Of a stretch of 64,000 nucleotides of DNA, positions 1 through 52,473 are shown in pieces (within the stretch, counting starts at the first letter, position 1; the number at the start of each line of letters is the position of its first letter). Made by a program: the position numbers and the translations under genes. The notes under the pieces were generated by a model. The model was given only the letters and a program-made list of their open reading frames with translations. It was not told the DNA's origin and did no database searches. The DNA comes from Talpa occidentalis (taxonomy: Eukaryota > Chordata > Mammalia > Eulipotyphla > Talpidae), in assembly GCF_014898055.3 (NCBI RefSeq), contig NW_023601433.1, forward strand, positions 49,161,876 to 49,225,875. The letters are read 5' to 3'.

Positions 1-40205
<40,205 letters not shown>

Positions 40206-41092
40206 GTTTGTAATGTATCTGGCTTTTGAGTTATAGCTATAAATGGAAATGTTCCACCATTGGTCATTAAGCACTTTCTTGGATTCTCACATTAGTACCA
40301 TGATTTTTAAGTATGTGATTATAAAATTAAGAATTTTTTCTTACCTATTTTCATAATTCAGCTCATATTATATATTTAATTTTGTGTTCTTAATGTCTTT
40401 AACCTAACATACTTTTTGATTTTTTAGAGCTTTTGAACAAACCATGGTTTATAACTATCTGCTTCATGGAGCATGTAATTAAGTATGTTAATTTTTCCAT
40501 ACTTGAAATTTCCCAAAATTGAAATTTCCATATATGAAATTTGAAGTGTGAAATGTCTTTACAGCCCCTCACCTTTGAAATTATTTCCAGAATTTTCCCA
40601 GAACTGGAATTAGAAGGAAAGTGAGCATTTTAAGTGCTCTTAAAATGTGAACACATTGCTCTTCAGATTGACTACACCAAATTTCATATTAGCCAAGGGT
40701 TAATCCATTCTGTTCTACCTTTGTAACATTGAATATTGTTCTTAAGCTTAGAATATATGAGTTCCAAATAAATATCTCATTGAGTTATTAATAACGTTAG
40801 ATTTTATCATATTTATGTACCCACTTATATTTTCTTTTTTAATGAATTGTTTCCCATTTGCCTACTCTGATCTTTCTAATAGATTTATGAGTTTGTATTT
40901 GTTTTTAATTGTACAATTAATAGCTATTCCCTGCAAGGTGATAAAGAATATCATAAAGTCAAAGATAAAAACCAGAGATATCATCCAGTATATCTTGAAT
41001 GTATTGCGAAGATTTTGAGTGCTTTCTTTACAAATTTTTTTCTTTCTTTTAAGGAAAGCACCATAGCTCACCTCTGACTGTGTGATTATTCC

Positions 41093-41093
<1 letters not shown>

Positions 41094-41123
<30 letters not shown>

Positions 41124-41371
41124 ATTTATTTATTTATTTATACAAGCATTGGGTACAGTCAGAAGCACGGGAGGGTGAGAGAATTCGCCAGAGCAGGGAG
41201 CAGAACAGGCAGAAGGACCAAAGTATACTGCTGAGGGGAGCAGCGGGCAGCAGGAGAGTTCTGCGGGCCATGTGGGACCCTCACCCGGAGGCCGGGGACT
41301 GAACCGGCACTGCAGAGGCTGCAGGCAGCCTCGCAACCCAGCGCTCAACTGCTGCGCCACCAGGGAGGCCC
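41094..41371 (-). repeat. tRNA-derived SINE, type 1
   Basis: Long T-run, (TTTA)n, GGTACAGTCAGAAGCACGGG and end CCACCAGGGAGGCCC. Flanking duplications are not clear. Confidence 0.92.
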
Positions 41372-41772
41372 ACAAATTACAATTTTTTAATACAAGGATT
41401 TAAACTATTGATAATCTAATAACATACTATCCTTGTTATACGTATTCTACTTTGTATTCTGCTATTCTAGCTTATCATTTTCTTGTATAGCATGATATAT
41501 TAGTTAATAATCTGTTAGTATTTCATCACATGACAGGAGCTCAGATTTTAAGCCTTAGGAAGTCCCAGATATATAGAGAGATGCTAAAAACAAATGATTA
41601 CTGTTTCTGTCAGAAACTAAAGTCAGTTTATTTTAATCTTGGTTGTTTTTACTTAGACATTTTATATAACATTGTCTCAGTTTGAGTAGAGGATTAAGCA
41701 GTTTTCTGGAGAATTCATATATCTAATAATTTTAACATAATTTTTTGTCTACAGAGTATAGGATTTTTTTTT

Positions 41773-42049
41773 TTTAAGATTTTTTTAAAAAGATTTATTT
41801 ATTTATACAAGAACCGGGGTACAGGCCAGATGTGTGGGAGGGTAAGAGGATTCACCAGAGACAGAGTGGGGAACAGAGCAGGCAGACTGATGAAATACAC
41901 TGCTGAGGGGAGTAGCGGGCAAGACAGGAGAGGTCTGCTGCGCCGTGTGGGATTCTCACCGGCCGGCCAGCCAGGATCGAACCGTGCTGCAGAGGCTCCG
42001 GACAGCTTCACAGTGCAACGCTCAACCGCCTGTGCCACCAGGGAGGCCC
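41773..42049 (-). repeat. tRNA-derived SINE, type 2, first of three at one site
   Basis: Type 2 body (GGCCAGATGTGTGGGAGGGT) ending CCACCAGGGAGGCCC. AGTATAGGATTTTTTT lies on both sides (41755 and 42052). Confidence 0.93.
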
Positions 42050-42069
42050 GTAGTATAGGATTTTTTTTT

Positions 42070-42332
42070 AAGATTTATTTATTTGTGCATATAAGACCTA
42101 CGGTGCAGGCCAGAGATATTGGGGGGTGAGAGAATTCACCAGACACAGAGTGGAGAGCAGAAAAGGAGGACTGACTGAAATACACTGCTGAGGGGAGCAG
42201 TAGATGAGACAGGAGAGGTCTGCTTTGTCATGTGGGTCACCTCCCTGGACAGAGGGATCAAATTTGTACTGCAGTGGCTGTGGATCACTTCATAGTGCTG
42301 CATCTTAACCCCTTGCACCAGCAAGGAGGCCC
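42070..42332 (-). repeat. tRNA-derived SINE, type 3, second of three at one site
   Basis: Type 3 body with TTTATTTATTTGTGCATATA, end CAGCAAGGAGGCC. AGTATAGGATTTTT again flanks it (42052 and 42338). Being type 3, it is probably the first arrival. Confidence 0.92.
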
Positions 42333-42351
42333 TACACAGTATAGGATTTTT

Positions 42352-42659
42352 TGTTTTTTTTTATAGAGGCATGTTTTATTTATTTATTTATTTATTTGTT
42401 CGTTTTGTTTATACATGCACTGGGTACAGTCAGAAGCGCAGGAGGGTGAGAGAATTCACCAGAGCCAGAGCGGGGAGCAGAGCAGGCAGAAGGACCAAAG
42501 TACACTGCTGAGGGGAGCAGCGGGCGGCAGGAGAGGTCTGCGCGCCATGTGGGACCCTCCTCCGGTGGCCGGGGAGCAGCCGGGGATCGAACCGGCGCCG
42601 CAGAGGTCGCCGGCAGCTTCTCAACCCAGCGCTCAACCTCTGCGCCACCGGGGAGGCCC
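42352..42659 (-). repeat. tRNA-derived SINE, type 1 with 3' module, third of three at one site
   Basis: Begins on the + strand with ATAGAGGCATG and (TTTA)n, then a near-consensus type 1 body. The duplication CTACACAGTATAGGATTT is perfect (42332-42349 and 42661-42678), so it is the most recent of the three. Confidence 0.94.
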
Positions 42660-42754
42660 TCTACACAGTATAGGATTTAAACGATAGTTATGAGGTGAAA
42701 GAAGCATGGACTTTGGGATTGCTTCAAAATTTGAATCTTGTTATTTCTATTTTT

Positions 42755-43010
42755 TTAAAAAAGATTATTTATACAAGAACTGGGATACAGTCAGGCGAGG
42801 GAGGGTGAGAGAATTCACCAGAGACAGAGCGGGGAGCAGAACAGGCAGACTGACCAAAGATACTGCTGAGGGGAGCAGCGGATGAGGCAGGAGAGGTGTA
42901 CCGCGCCTTGTGGGTTTCTCCCTGGCCAGCCAGGGATCGAACCCACACTGCAGAGGCTGCGGACAGCTTCACAGCGTGGCACTCAGCCCGCTGCACCACC
43001 AGGAAGGCCC
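42755..43010 (-). repeat. tRNA-derived SINE, type 2
   Basis: Ends CACCACCAGGAAGGCCC. Duplications CTTGTTATTTCTATTTTT / CTTGTTAATTCTATTTTT lie near 42737 and 43010. Confidence 0.92.
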
Positions 43011-43385
43011 TTGTTAATTCTATTTTTATGAACTTCAACAGTTTACATTTTAAAAAGAATTTCTTCCATTTTTTTGACTCCTTTTAAGATTCTTCAGCAG
43101 AAAAATGAATTAGGAATTCATAACCTATTAATCACTAAATTAAAACATTTTTCCTTCGTAGACACAGTAAATCACATTAAACAAAATACTTTTAACAAAA
43201 TGCCAATGTAATTTTTTTTTTTAAGTCCTTTACAGCTGGTTTGTTTAAACCAAGGTACAGTGCAGGACCATCATTTGCATTTGGTTATATTCCTTATGTC
43301 TCTTAATCTAGAATAGGCTCCCTTTTTAATGACTGATTTACTGAAGAGATTAGGACAGTTATTTTGCCACCTTTTAAATGTGTTT

Positions 43386-43688
43386 GGGGCCTCCCCAGTG
43401 GCGCAGCAGTTGAGCGCTGGGTTGCGAAGCTGCCCGCGGCCTCTGCGGCGCCGGTTCGATCCCCGGCTGCTCCCCGGCCTCCGGAGGAGGGTCCCACATG
43501 GCGCGCAAACCTCTCCTGCCGCCCGCTGCTCCCCTCAGCAGTGTACTTCAGTCCTTCTGCCTGCTCTGGCTCTGGTGAATTCTCTCACCCTCCTGCGCTT
43601 CTGACTGTACCCAGTGCATGTATAAACAAAACAAACAAATAAATAAATAAATAAAGCATGCCTCTATTAAAAAAAAAAAAAAGAAACT
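43386..43688 (+). repeat. tRNA-derived SINE, type 1 with 3' module
   Basis: Full head with B box GGTTCGATCCC. The tail AAATAAATAAATAAATAAAG is followed by CATGCCTCTATT and an A-run. Perfect duplications ACCTTTTAAATGTGTTTG lie at 43368-43385 and 43689-43706. Confidence 0.95.
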
Positions 43689-43848
43689 ACCTTTTAAATG
43701 TGTTTGTATCAACAATGCTGTGCCCTAAAGTGTATTTTTTTACTAATAGACAATTTATTATGGCACATCAGCACAATTTCTGTTTAGATAATACACCACT
43801 ACATTCTGTTAGTTAATCATTAGGTGTGACTGAATTTCTTTTGCAGTT

Positions 43849-44181
43849 TTTTGTTGTTGTTGTTGTTGTTGTTGTTGTTGATAGAGGCATGCTTTATTTA
43901 TTTGTTTGCTGGTTTGTTTGTTTGTTTTGTTTATACATGCACTGGGTACAGTCAGAAGCGCGGGAGGGTGAGAGAATTCACCAGAGCCAGAGCGGGGAGC
44001 AGAGCAGACAGAAGGACCGAAGTACACTGCTGAGGGGAGCAGCGGGCGGCAGGAGAGGTCTGCGCGCCATGTGGGACCCTCCTCTGGTGGCCGGGGAGCA
44101 GCCGGGGATTGAACCGGCGCCGCAGAGGCCGCGGGCAGCTTCGCAACCCAGCGCTCAACCGCTGCGCCACCGGGGAGGCCC
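43849..44181 (-). repeat. tRNA-derived SINE, type 1 with 3' module and (CAA)n tail
   Basis: Carries ATAGAGGCATGC then the type 1 body. The 3' tail on the - strand has grown into (CAA)10 (43851-43880 as TTG). Perfect duplications TCTTTTGCAGTT lie at 43837-43848 and 44182-44193. Confidence 0.95.
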
Positions 44182-44749
44182 TCTTTTGCAGTTATTAAAA
44201 AAAAATCTCAAATTTCTAAATCTGCGGAATAAAACTTTTTAAAATAAAAATAAATAAATAAATGGGTTTGTATCTATAAGTAGTTGATTTGTTCCTCTGT
44301 CCCCTATATATTGAAAGTATTAGATTCAGTATAAACATTTTGAATAAGACTACATGGTAGGTAATATGTGCCTAATATTGTACCACATAGGTTAGCCCAT
44401 ACAATAGCTAGGTTTCCTGCCAGGTGACTGTGTTTTCCCCCATTGGTAAAATAACTTTTTGAGCACCTTTATTAGGAAAATGGAAGTTGCTTTTGAGAAT
44501 TACAGAAGTTTAAGATGTTGTTACCTAGTACTGAGTGGGTATTTTGTAGATATAAGCTGCCCTTTCTGGAAGTGGAGGGTGGTAATGGAATTTTTCAGCA
44601 AACAAATACAGCTATAGATAAAGGTTCATCCTTTTTGGATATTGTCTTCACATTAAAATTCATATGTAAACTTTGAATTCATATCTCATTTACAGAAAGG
44701 CTAGGTGAAGTCCTTTGTGTAGCTTAAGCTTTAACTTAAAAGTAGAATA

Positions 44750-45024
44750 GGGCCTCCCCAGTGGTGCAGCAGGTTGAGTGCAGAGCTGTGAAGCTGTCCA
44801 CAGCCTCTGCAGTGCGGATTCGATTCCCGGCCAGCCAGGGAGATACCCACATGGTGCAGCAGACCTCTCCTGTCTCACCCACTGCTCCCCTCAGCAGTGC
44901 TTTCAGTCCATCTGCTTATCCTGCTCCCCGCTCTGTCTCTGGTGAATCTTCTAACCCTCCTGCACCTCTGGCCTGTACCCCAGCTCTTGTATAAATAAAT
45001 AAATCTTTTTTAAAAAATAAAAAT
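44750..45024 (+). repeat. tRNA-derived SINE, type 2
   Basis: Type 2 head (AGCAGGTTGAGTGCAGAGCT), end GGCCTGTACCCCAGCTCTTG, AAATAAATAAATC tail. Perfect duplications AAAAGTAGAATA lie at 44738-44749 and 45025-45036. Confidence 0.94.
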
Positions 45025-45730
45025 AAAAGTAGAATACTGATGCCATTGTAATGACAGCAGTTTCGTTCATGTGGGAGATAACTAACCAACTATAAACTAG
45101 GTTTTCAAGATTCAAAGTATTATAAGAGGATGATGATTTACAGGTTTATTTCATTGTCCTCTAAGGGATAGTGATTTTATTTTAACTCTTGTATCAGTCA
45201 GTCTTAAACCATGATTGGGGAGTATATGAGTTTATTTAAGTGATAGATTAAAAATGAAATATTTTTTCGAGATTTTTCATTATTAAAAAATTTCAAAACA
45301 CTGAGTTTGTTTTGAGGAAAGATGTCAGTATATTAATATTAATATCCTCAGTACCTCATTTTACATGACGGCCTAGCTTGCAAAATCTTTTGAACAAGTT
45401 GAGTTTTCTAAACACATAGGTAACTAGGCAGTTTAATATAAGAATGCCTCTAGGTCACATCCTCCCAAGATGATGCTTCATCATCTGTCTGTCAAAGGTA
45501 CCTCTTGTTTATCCCTCTCTCTCCACCCCTCCCCGCTCCTTTGGTTAAACAACTGTCATGTATATAGCAGTGCTAATAGTAATCGTTGTCTTAAACAATG
45601 TCCCTGCCTTTTTTTAAACATTATTCTGCTCATAAACAGCCCTATTTTTGGAGGTAAATAAAAGAAGAAATCAAATCATGTTGCCATCTTTTTTATTTTT
45701 TGAGAAAATGGTCAAAGCTATTGGCTAAAT

Positions 45731-46042
45731 TTTTTTTTTAAAGATAGATAGCTGAGTTGTTTTTTTTTTTAAAGATTTATTTTATTTATTTATTATACAA
45801 GCACTGGGTACAGTCAGAAGTGTAGGAGGGTGAGAGAATTCGCCAGAGCCAGAGCGGGGAGCAGAGCAGGCAGAAGGACCGAAGTACACTGCTGAGGGGA
45901 GCAGCGGCAGCAGGAGAGGTCTGTGCACCATGTGGGACCCTCCTCCGGTGGCCAGGGAGCAGCCGGGGATCGAGCCAGCGCTGCAGAGGCTGCGGGCAGC
46001 TTCACAACCTGGTGCTCAACCGCTGCGCCACCGGGGAGGCCC
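45731..46042 (-). repeat. tRNA-derived SINE, type 1, with compound tail
   Basis: Duplications TTGGCTAAAT lie at 45721-45730 and 46043-46052. The tail has two T-runs separated by about 20 bp of AAAGATAGATAGCTGAGTTG. It ends only about 100 bp upstream of the exon 26 acceptor. Confidence 0.9.
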
Positions 46043-46150
46043 TTGGCTAAATGTTTTTAAACTATTCGTTCATTTTATTCCTGCTTTTTGTGATACTCTC
46101 AAAAGTTCTATAGAAATACAAATATATTCTTTGTTTTCTCCCATTTTCAG

Positions 46151-48593
46151 GTGTTGAAAGTAATTGAAGTATGAAGAGGACATAATATCAAATAGAATCA
46201 GTCAATGTATAACCCGCTGGGAATTGTAGAATTATAACTTTTTTTAATGTATAAATTATACCTGGCCTGTACAGCTGTTTCCTACACACTCTTCTTGTAA
46301 ACTGTGCTGCTTCCCAACACAACTAGAGTGCAATTTTGGCGTCTTAGGATGGGAAAATGACGGTTTACAACTGTGGCCCTATTTATTTACACAGTTTATC
46401 TTTGTGTCTTTTGTCTTCACTGTGCCAAGTTCACTCTACCATATATAAGATTGTGCTTTTTGTACTTGTTTTTTGTGTGTGTGTTTATTTTTAATCTCAT
46501 TTTAAATTACCTAAATGCTGCCGCTTCTTATTTTTCTTATTAGAATGTCTTCCTTATTTTAGGGAAAATAGAACATTTAGATAAACGTCTCAAATTTTAC
46601 CACTTGCAACACTACATGTTCACAAAAATATATCTTGTCAGTACTGTACTTTAAAATTCCTTGAAATGGGTTCAGAGTTAAAATTATTTGTATCATCTCT
46701 GGAGTTTGCTTCTGAAAACTATTTGAGCACTGAAACCTTGAAACTGCCTAACTAGGCATTTGAGAATGAGCAAGGCTGCTTAATTATTATCTCTGAAATG
46801 CCTGTTGCTGAATTATCTGAAATAGGATTATTTCACATTATCAAAAGCAAATCTCAGTTGAGGAAAATGAATTATATTTCTCTTCTTGATTCTGTAATCA
46901 ACATAGCTTGATAAAATGAGAATATCCTGCTTCATTCTCTTGAGCCTGCTAGTTAATAAAAGTTAATAAGAATTGGACAGATAGTAATTTCTCATCTTAA
47001 TATGATAATATGAATTAATATTATAAGGTTAAATGTAATTTTATATTATTAATATTGTATTGGTTAATCTAAATTTATAATCTGTATATGGAAATTGAGA
47101 AAAGTATGATTGGGTGGGACAAATTTATGAATATGTACGTAAATTTTGGTCTGGAATCCCTGAATTGTCTTTAACCTGCTACACTAAGTCAAACTATAAT
47201 TTATTTCTTCTTTTGTCTAAGAATAGTAAATTGTAAGTCATTAATAATCCTTAAATTATTTTGTTGGTTATAGCCCGTAATATTGTAGTTAGTACTGATA
47301 AACCCTATTTTTGACACTTTTTCCTCACATGATAAAATCAGATCAACATTTTGTTTAAGGAAGCTATGAAAGTATTAGGGAAAGAGATTTCAATTTTTGC
47401 TTCATCAGTTGGGGGGCGGGGTGGTGATTGCAACTAAGTTAGCAGAAATATGCAGAGAATGGGAATTTAAGGTTACAGACTTAGTCCATGGAGAGCTTGG
47501 AAGTTCTGTGTTAGGATCTGACTGGCAGAATTAACTTTTTGAAAAAGTTTTATACACAAGATATTTGTATTAAATTTGGAGTCATAGAGGACTCAAATCA
47601 TAATTGGCTTATTTTTCTATTTCTATTGTAATTTCCACTTTTGTAATAATTTTGATTTAAAAGATAAATTTATTTATTTTTTTAACAGTCAAAAATCCTT
47701 GCTGTTATAGTCTGCACCTTTAAAATGATTGTTTTGCTTTTAAGACAGATCAAAACAAACACTCCAAAAATTTAGATGAAACCTTGGTGTGGCAAGATTG
47801 AAGTACTATAGTTAACTAAAAAATTAAAAAAAAAAAAACCACTACAGCATATTTCACGGATATAGTTTTCTAAATGGTGAAGTATTTGGCTGCATTCAGA
47901 GACATTTATATTTTGTTTTCAAATGAAAACATGCTTTGGCAATATTCTTAAACGAAGCAGAAATTTTTTTCTCTTTTGCCTGAATATGGTAGTTTCATTC
48001 TTGTAAGATGTATCACACACAGGTATTGGTGCTGTGTAGCAAACAATGAATTATAACTAGCATGTGGTTCAGAATACACAATGTTAGATTTTTTAAACTG
48101 TTTCAACAGTTCTTTTCTATTTATAATTTCAAACTTTCACAAACTGTACAAAGAGTTTCATAAATTTGTTTTCAGTAAACTGCTCTTTTTGCTATGGTAG
48201 GTCATTAAACACAGCACTTACTCTTATAAATGAAAACTTCTGATCATCTAGAACATTGACACTTATTTCAATTTGCAGTGTCTTTTTGACTGAATATATT
48301 AATGTTCCTCTGAATGATACTGATAAATGGTTCAAAAGAGAGTCTCAATGAAATAAAGTAGTATTTATTCATGGTGATCAATTAAATTATTTGCTAACTT
48401 AAAACCACTGTGTGTAATTCTCAATTTGACTTTAGGTGATAGAAGAGTTCACCTGTAGAATATGGTATATTTCCAATACTTAACAGTATAGTAAAAGAGA
48501 ATTGGTTTGGGAAGACGCCATGTAATTTTAAGTTAACCTGCATGCTGTAAATGTGTTTTATGTTTAAATAAAGAGGAAAATTTTTTTGAAATG
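46151..48593 (+). other. KIF5B: KIF5B exon 26: main 3' UTR
   Basis: The exon starts after the acceptor CCATTTTCAG (46141-46150) with GTGTTGAAAGTAATTG, matching the start of the human last exon as I recall it. Sequence around 46225-46380 (ATACCTGGCCTGTACAGCTG and onward) closely resembles the human 3' UTR. The UTR is AT-rich and free of SINEs. The likely distal polyadenylation signal is at 48567-48572, so the end coordinate is an estimate. Other AATAAA hexamers at 48352-48357 and 46955-46960 could give shorter transcripts. Confidence 0.85.
48567..48572 (+). terminator. KIF5B: Likely distal polyadenylation signal AATAAA of KIF5B
   Basis: An AATAAA lies 2.4 kb into the last exon, followed by a T-rich stretch and a TGTAATG region suited to cleavage about 20 nt downstream. 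The resulting 3' UTR length agrees with human KIF5B mRNA. An earlier AATAAA at 48352 is a plausible alternative. Confidence 0.7.
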
Positions 48594-51500
48594 TAATGAC
48601 TTTCTTAAAACTTATTCAGTGAAGTGTCAGGTTGATTTTATATAGCTAAGTGGCCTTCTGTCTTGACAGAACAGTGACTAATTGTCATTATATTCAGGTA
48701 TATTTTGTTTCCTAATGTATTGCATACTCTTTGGTCAGCAGATTTCAAATATGTAGGCTGAAGAATTAAGAAATGGAAACAAATTGTCTCACCGATGTTA
48801 TTTTACTTTACATGGTTCTGTTCATCTGAGTCTGTTTTATTAACTTATATAAGGAGTATTAAAGTTTGTTTTTCAATGCTTTCTCAATGGTCATTAAGCT
48901 GGAGGGAAAAAATGGCTGTTCCTAAACTCTAGTGATAATTGGGGCTTTTAAAAAAAATCTTTAAATTATTTATTATAGAAAGTATTAATCATATAAAAGT
49001 AAACAACAAAACTCAATTCATGACTAATTTGTATCATTCTTAACCTTTTTTTATGCTCCTCTTCCCCACATTATTTTCAAGCAATCCCAGACATCCTATG
49101 CTTTTATTCAGATATTTTAGTGTATGTTTTAAAATAAACTTCATTAAACACCAGATTTTGTTAACCACATCCCCAAAACAATAGTTTACTAATAAACAAT
49201 TGCAATTTTTGTAGAAATTTATATTAAGTTCCAGTTAAAATACATTTATTGCAATAGACTCTCACAGGTGCTCCATTTTTTCCCATGTAATTATAAAGAA
49301 AACAGGCTATATGTCCTGTTGAGTTTCCCAAATTGTGCTTATTGCACCCCTTTGATATTGAACATACTCTTCTATCCTTTGTGCTTTAGATACATATTTA
49401 ATCAGATTCAGATTTTGTTTTTTCAGGGTGTGGGAGGCAATATTACTACATAAATGATGGTATCCTTGCATCAGATGGCATATAATGTCTAGTTTTTTCC
49501 TGAATTATTAGCCACCGTTGATGATCTATGCATAGGTTCATCAATTTATTAGAGGTTACAAAATGGTGAGATGCTAACTCATTCCCTCATTTGTAGTTGC
49601 AATAGAGAAATGCCCTTCTATTTGTTTACCAAGTGTGGTATAGCCTGTATCAGAAAAACAGGGTGTGTACTAGATTCTCATTAATGCAAGCCTTAAAATG
49701 AGTTGCTTCCCCATCTTCTGCTGGCAACCGGTTGTATATTTTTGCCCCTTGTTTTGTTTTGGCTATTATCTCTTTAAAGTGTGTTAGTGAGCCTTCAAAT
49801 CAGTTGTTTTTTTTTTTTTTTTTTTCCTTTTTTGGAGGAGTTTAAACAGAAACAACTCGAATTTCCCACACTCCAGTGAAGTGGCCCTTTACCCGGGTCT
49901 CCACTGAACATTTCTGTCATCCAACTCAGTGTGTTTGACAGCAGCAAAGTGGTGTTCTGTGGAATGACCAGATTTTCTGATCTCTGATCAGACTATTTTG
50001 ATTAGGCAGAAGAGTTAACAACCACGGGAAAAAATTGTGTGTGAGTGTTGCCTATTTTATGTGGATGTGAACTGCTTTTGGCCTTCTCTTAGTCTGAAAA
50101 GAGCACAGTGTTTGCTCTTTTGACTGGTGGTTGTGGGAAGAGAGAATATAGCACTAAGACTTCTGTCTGTCCTCTAGAATAGCCTGTGTCCCAAAAGATG
50201 CATGGGAGGAATCATGTCAGTTACCAAGTATGTTCAACTATAGTTACATATACAGAGTCAGAAATGACAGTTTGTGCAGTTTTAATCCAAGCATTTACAT
50301 ATATGTTTATAACTCAGGACTCCATTTATTACTGTGCTCCCATGTGCTCCCCCCCCAAAATGATGCTTCACATTGCTCAGTATCAGTGTCAACTCTCACT
50401 ATCCAGTAGATGCTCCCTCAAAATACTTGGTCATTTCTCTTTCTACAGGTACAGGATATAGTTAAGTAAATGGATATAATTCCTTCTGGAACAGGACGGA
50501 AAATTGTTACATTCTGTACTTGTCACAAGATTCTCTGGGACCCAACCTCTTCATTTGTTATGTTCGGGGTTTGGAAACAGGAGCAGGTCACTGGGCAAGG
50601 AGTTACGACTTTACTAGAGCAATTGTCTTTGTTGCCTTGTCTTCCATCATTGATACTCTGATGATAAAAGGTGAATAGTATGTTTGTTGGCTTTCCATCT
50701 GTGTTATCCCTAAACATAATATTTAGCCATATCCATAACTGGGTCAGATCCAGCCCTGCTGCTTATGATAATTGTGTCCATCTGTTTTCTAGTAGTTAAG
50801 CCTTTGTTGGGGGGTAGGGAGGTTATCCCCTTTGCTATCAGCAAACCTGTTTAATAGTTCTGGAATAGCCTCATCTACCTAACAGCTCTGCCTTACAAAA
50901 GAAAACCATCATTGAACTTTTTACCTTAAATGATTATTAGTGATTCATGTGCTTATGTACCTCTGATAAGTGATGAGGTCACTTTACTACTGTGTTTTTC
51001 TTCCCCAAAACCAATAAGCCTATCTAATCCTGAGAAAAATAACCACATAAAGGAAGGGCATTCTATAAAATGTCTAACCAGTACTCATCATCATGACAAA
51101 CAAACTTACAAATCAAGGGACTAAGGAGACATGACAATTAAATACAAAGTGGTATCCTTGTTTGGATTTTGGAACAATAAAAATGGGAAAAGAATGTTGA
51201 AGCCTGTTAAAAGTACCAGTTAATTTCTCAGTTTGGACAAATGTGCAGTGATAATATAAAATGCTGACAATTTGTAAAGCCACGAAGAACAAGATAAGAG
51301 CCATAACATTTGGGAAACCAGAAAGCAGTTTAGACCCTAGAAGCAACTCCTAAGCGAACAGTGGGGAATGCTGAGCAAACCAATATCCTCCCCTTACGGA
51401 ATCCCAAATCGTTCATGCGTGTATCATCAGATACCTCTGGAAGTTGGAGTGGACTGAATAGTATTCCACTGTGTATACATAGCTCATCTTTATCCATTCA

Positions 51501-51889
51501 TCTGTCAATAAACAGGTTATTTCCAGTTCTTGGTTATTGTGAATAATGCTGCAATGAACATGGGGATGCATATGTGTCTTCAAATTGTTGTTTTTGTATT
51601 CTTCAGATAAATAGCCAGAAGTTTGATGATTGGGTCATATCACGGGATTTTTGTTGTCGTGCCACCTCCATACTGCTTTGCATAATGACTGCCCCAGTTT
51701 ACGTTTCTCCTGACAATGTACAAGGGTTTTCCTCTTTCTACATCTTCAACACTTGTTTATTGTATATTTGATAACAGCCATTTCATCTAGTGTGAGGTAA
51801 TACATAATTGTTTTGATTTGCCTAATAAGAGATGCTGGGCATTTTTTCATATGCCTGCTGGCCATCTCTGTGACTTTGGAAAAGATTTT
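48594..51889. other. Intergenic DNA downstream of KIF5B, SINE-free
   Basis: No gene seen. 48960-49205 has an L1 3' UTR-like look. A T-run lies at about 49807-49825. 49210-51439 is unassigned. From about 51440 antisense L1 begins. Open frames here are short and match nothing I recognise. Confidence 0.75.
48960..49205. repeat. Possible old L1 3' UTR fragment
   Basis: TTCAAGCAATCCCAGACATC and nearby sequence resemble an ancient mammalian L1 3' UTR as I remember it. Orientation not assigned. Confidence 0.45.
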
Positions 51890-52260
51890 TTTTTTTTTAA
51901 GATTTATTTATTTATGCATACAAGAACTGGAGTACAAGCCAGAGGTGTGGGGGGTGAGAAGATTCACCAGAGACAGATTGGGGAACAGAACAGGCAGATG
52001 ACTGAAATACACTGCTGAGGGGAGAAGAGGGCGAGTCACGAAAGGTCTGCTGTGCCATATGGGTATCTCTCCCTGGCCGGGGATCAAACTCATGCTGCAG
52101 TGGCTGCAGATAGCTTCATAGGTTGCATCTTAACACCTTGCACCACCAGGGAGGCCCTGGAAAAGTATTTAGATCCTCTGCTCATTTTTCAAATTTTACT
52201 TCTTGTGTACCCTTTATTGAGAAGCTATTGTTCAAACAAAATGAGGGCTTAAACTAAAAG
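51440..52260 (-). mobile_element. Old LINE-1 ORF2 fragment, antisense, split by a SINE
   Basis: AATAGTATTCCACTGTGTAT, TGAATAATGCTGCAATGAAC and TTTTTCATATGCCTGCTGGC are the antisense L1 ORF2 C-terminal pattern, parallel to 30490-30950 and 34660-35110. It is interrupted by the SINE at 51890-52157. Confidence 0.75.
51890..52157 (-). repeat. tRNA-derived SINE, type 3, inside L1
   Basis: T-run, TTTATTTATTTATGCATACA, end CACCACCAGGGAGGCCC. Duplications TGGAAAAGATTTT / TGGAAAAGTATTT are near 51878 and 52158. Confidence 0.92.
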
Positions 52261-52473
52261 GTGGGTCCTACAAAAGTTCAGCAAAAGAAAACTCACCAAG
52301 ATGACTCTTGATTACAGTACATTATTAGAGGCAGTCAAATGGCCATCAAAATATGTTTCAAAGACAAGTTGGATGGAGTAATTGATGTGTTTGAAGGTAA
52401 AGCTTTATATAACTGAATAGTTTAGGACTGACTAAATGATGGGTAGAAAGGACATTAAGAAAAAAGAAAATTA

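Larger units (their letters stand above)
40206..46150 (+). other. KIF5B: Intron 25 of KIF5B, within the 3' UTR (5.9 kb)
   Basis: It separates the last 20 nt of exon 25 UTR from exon 26. It holds nine SINEs, seven antisense and two sense, the highest density in the gene. 40206-41093 and 45037-45720 show nothing recognisable. Confidence 0.88.

Noticed and set aside
43851..43880. (TTG)10 as a coding poly-amino-acid repeat or an expansion locus
   Set aside because: It is the tail of an antisense SINE in an intron, not in coding sequence.
42415..44242. Recurrent 60-140 codon frames with EFTRARAGSRTGR or LSAGLRSCPQPLQRRFDP peptides
   Set aside because: These are translations of the GC-rich SINE body in either strand and occur wherever a SINE lies. 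They recur with the repeat, not with any gene signal.
50470..50661. 63-codon frame containing HKILWDPTSSFVMFGVWKQE as possible retroviral pol remnant
   Set aside because: I could not match it to any conserved pol motif, and no LTR or other viral frame lies next to it.
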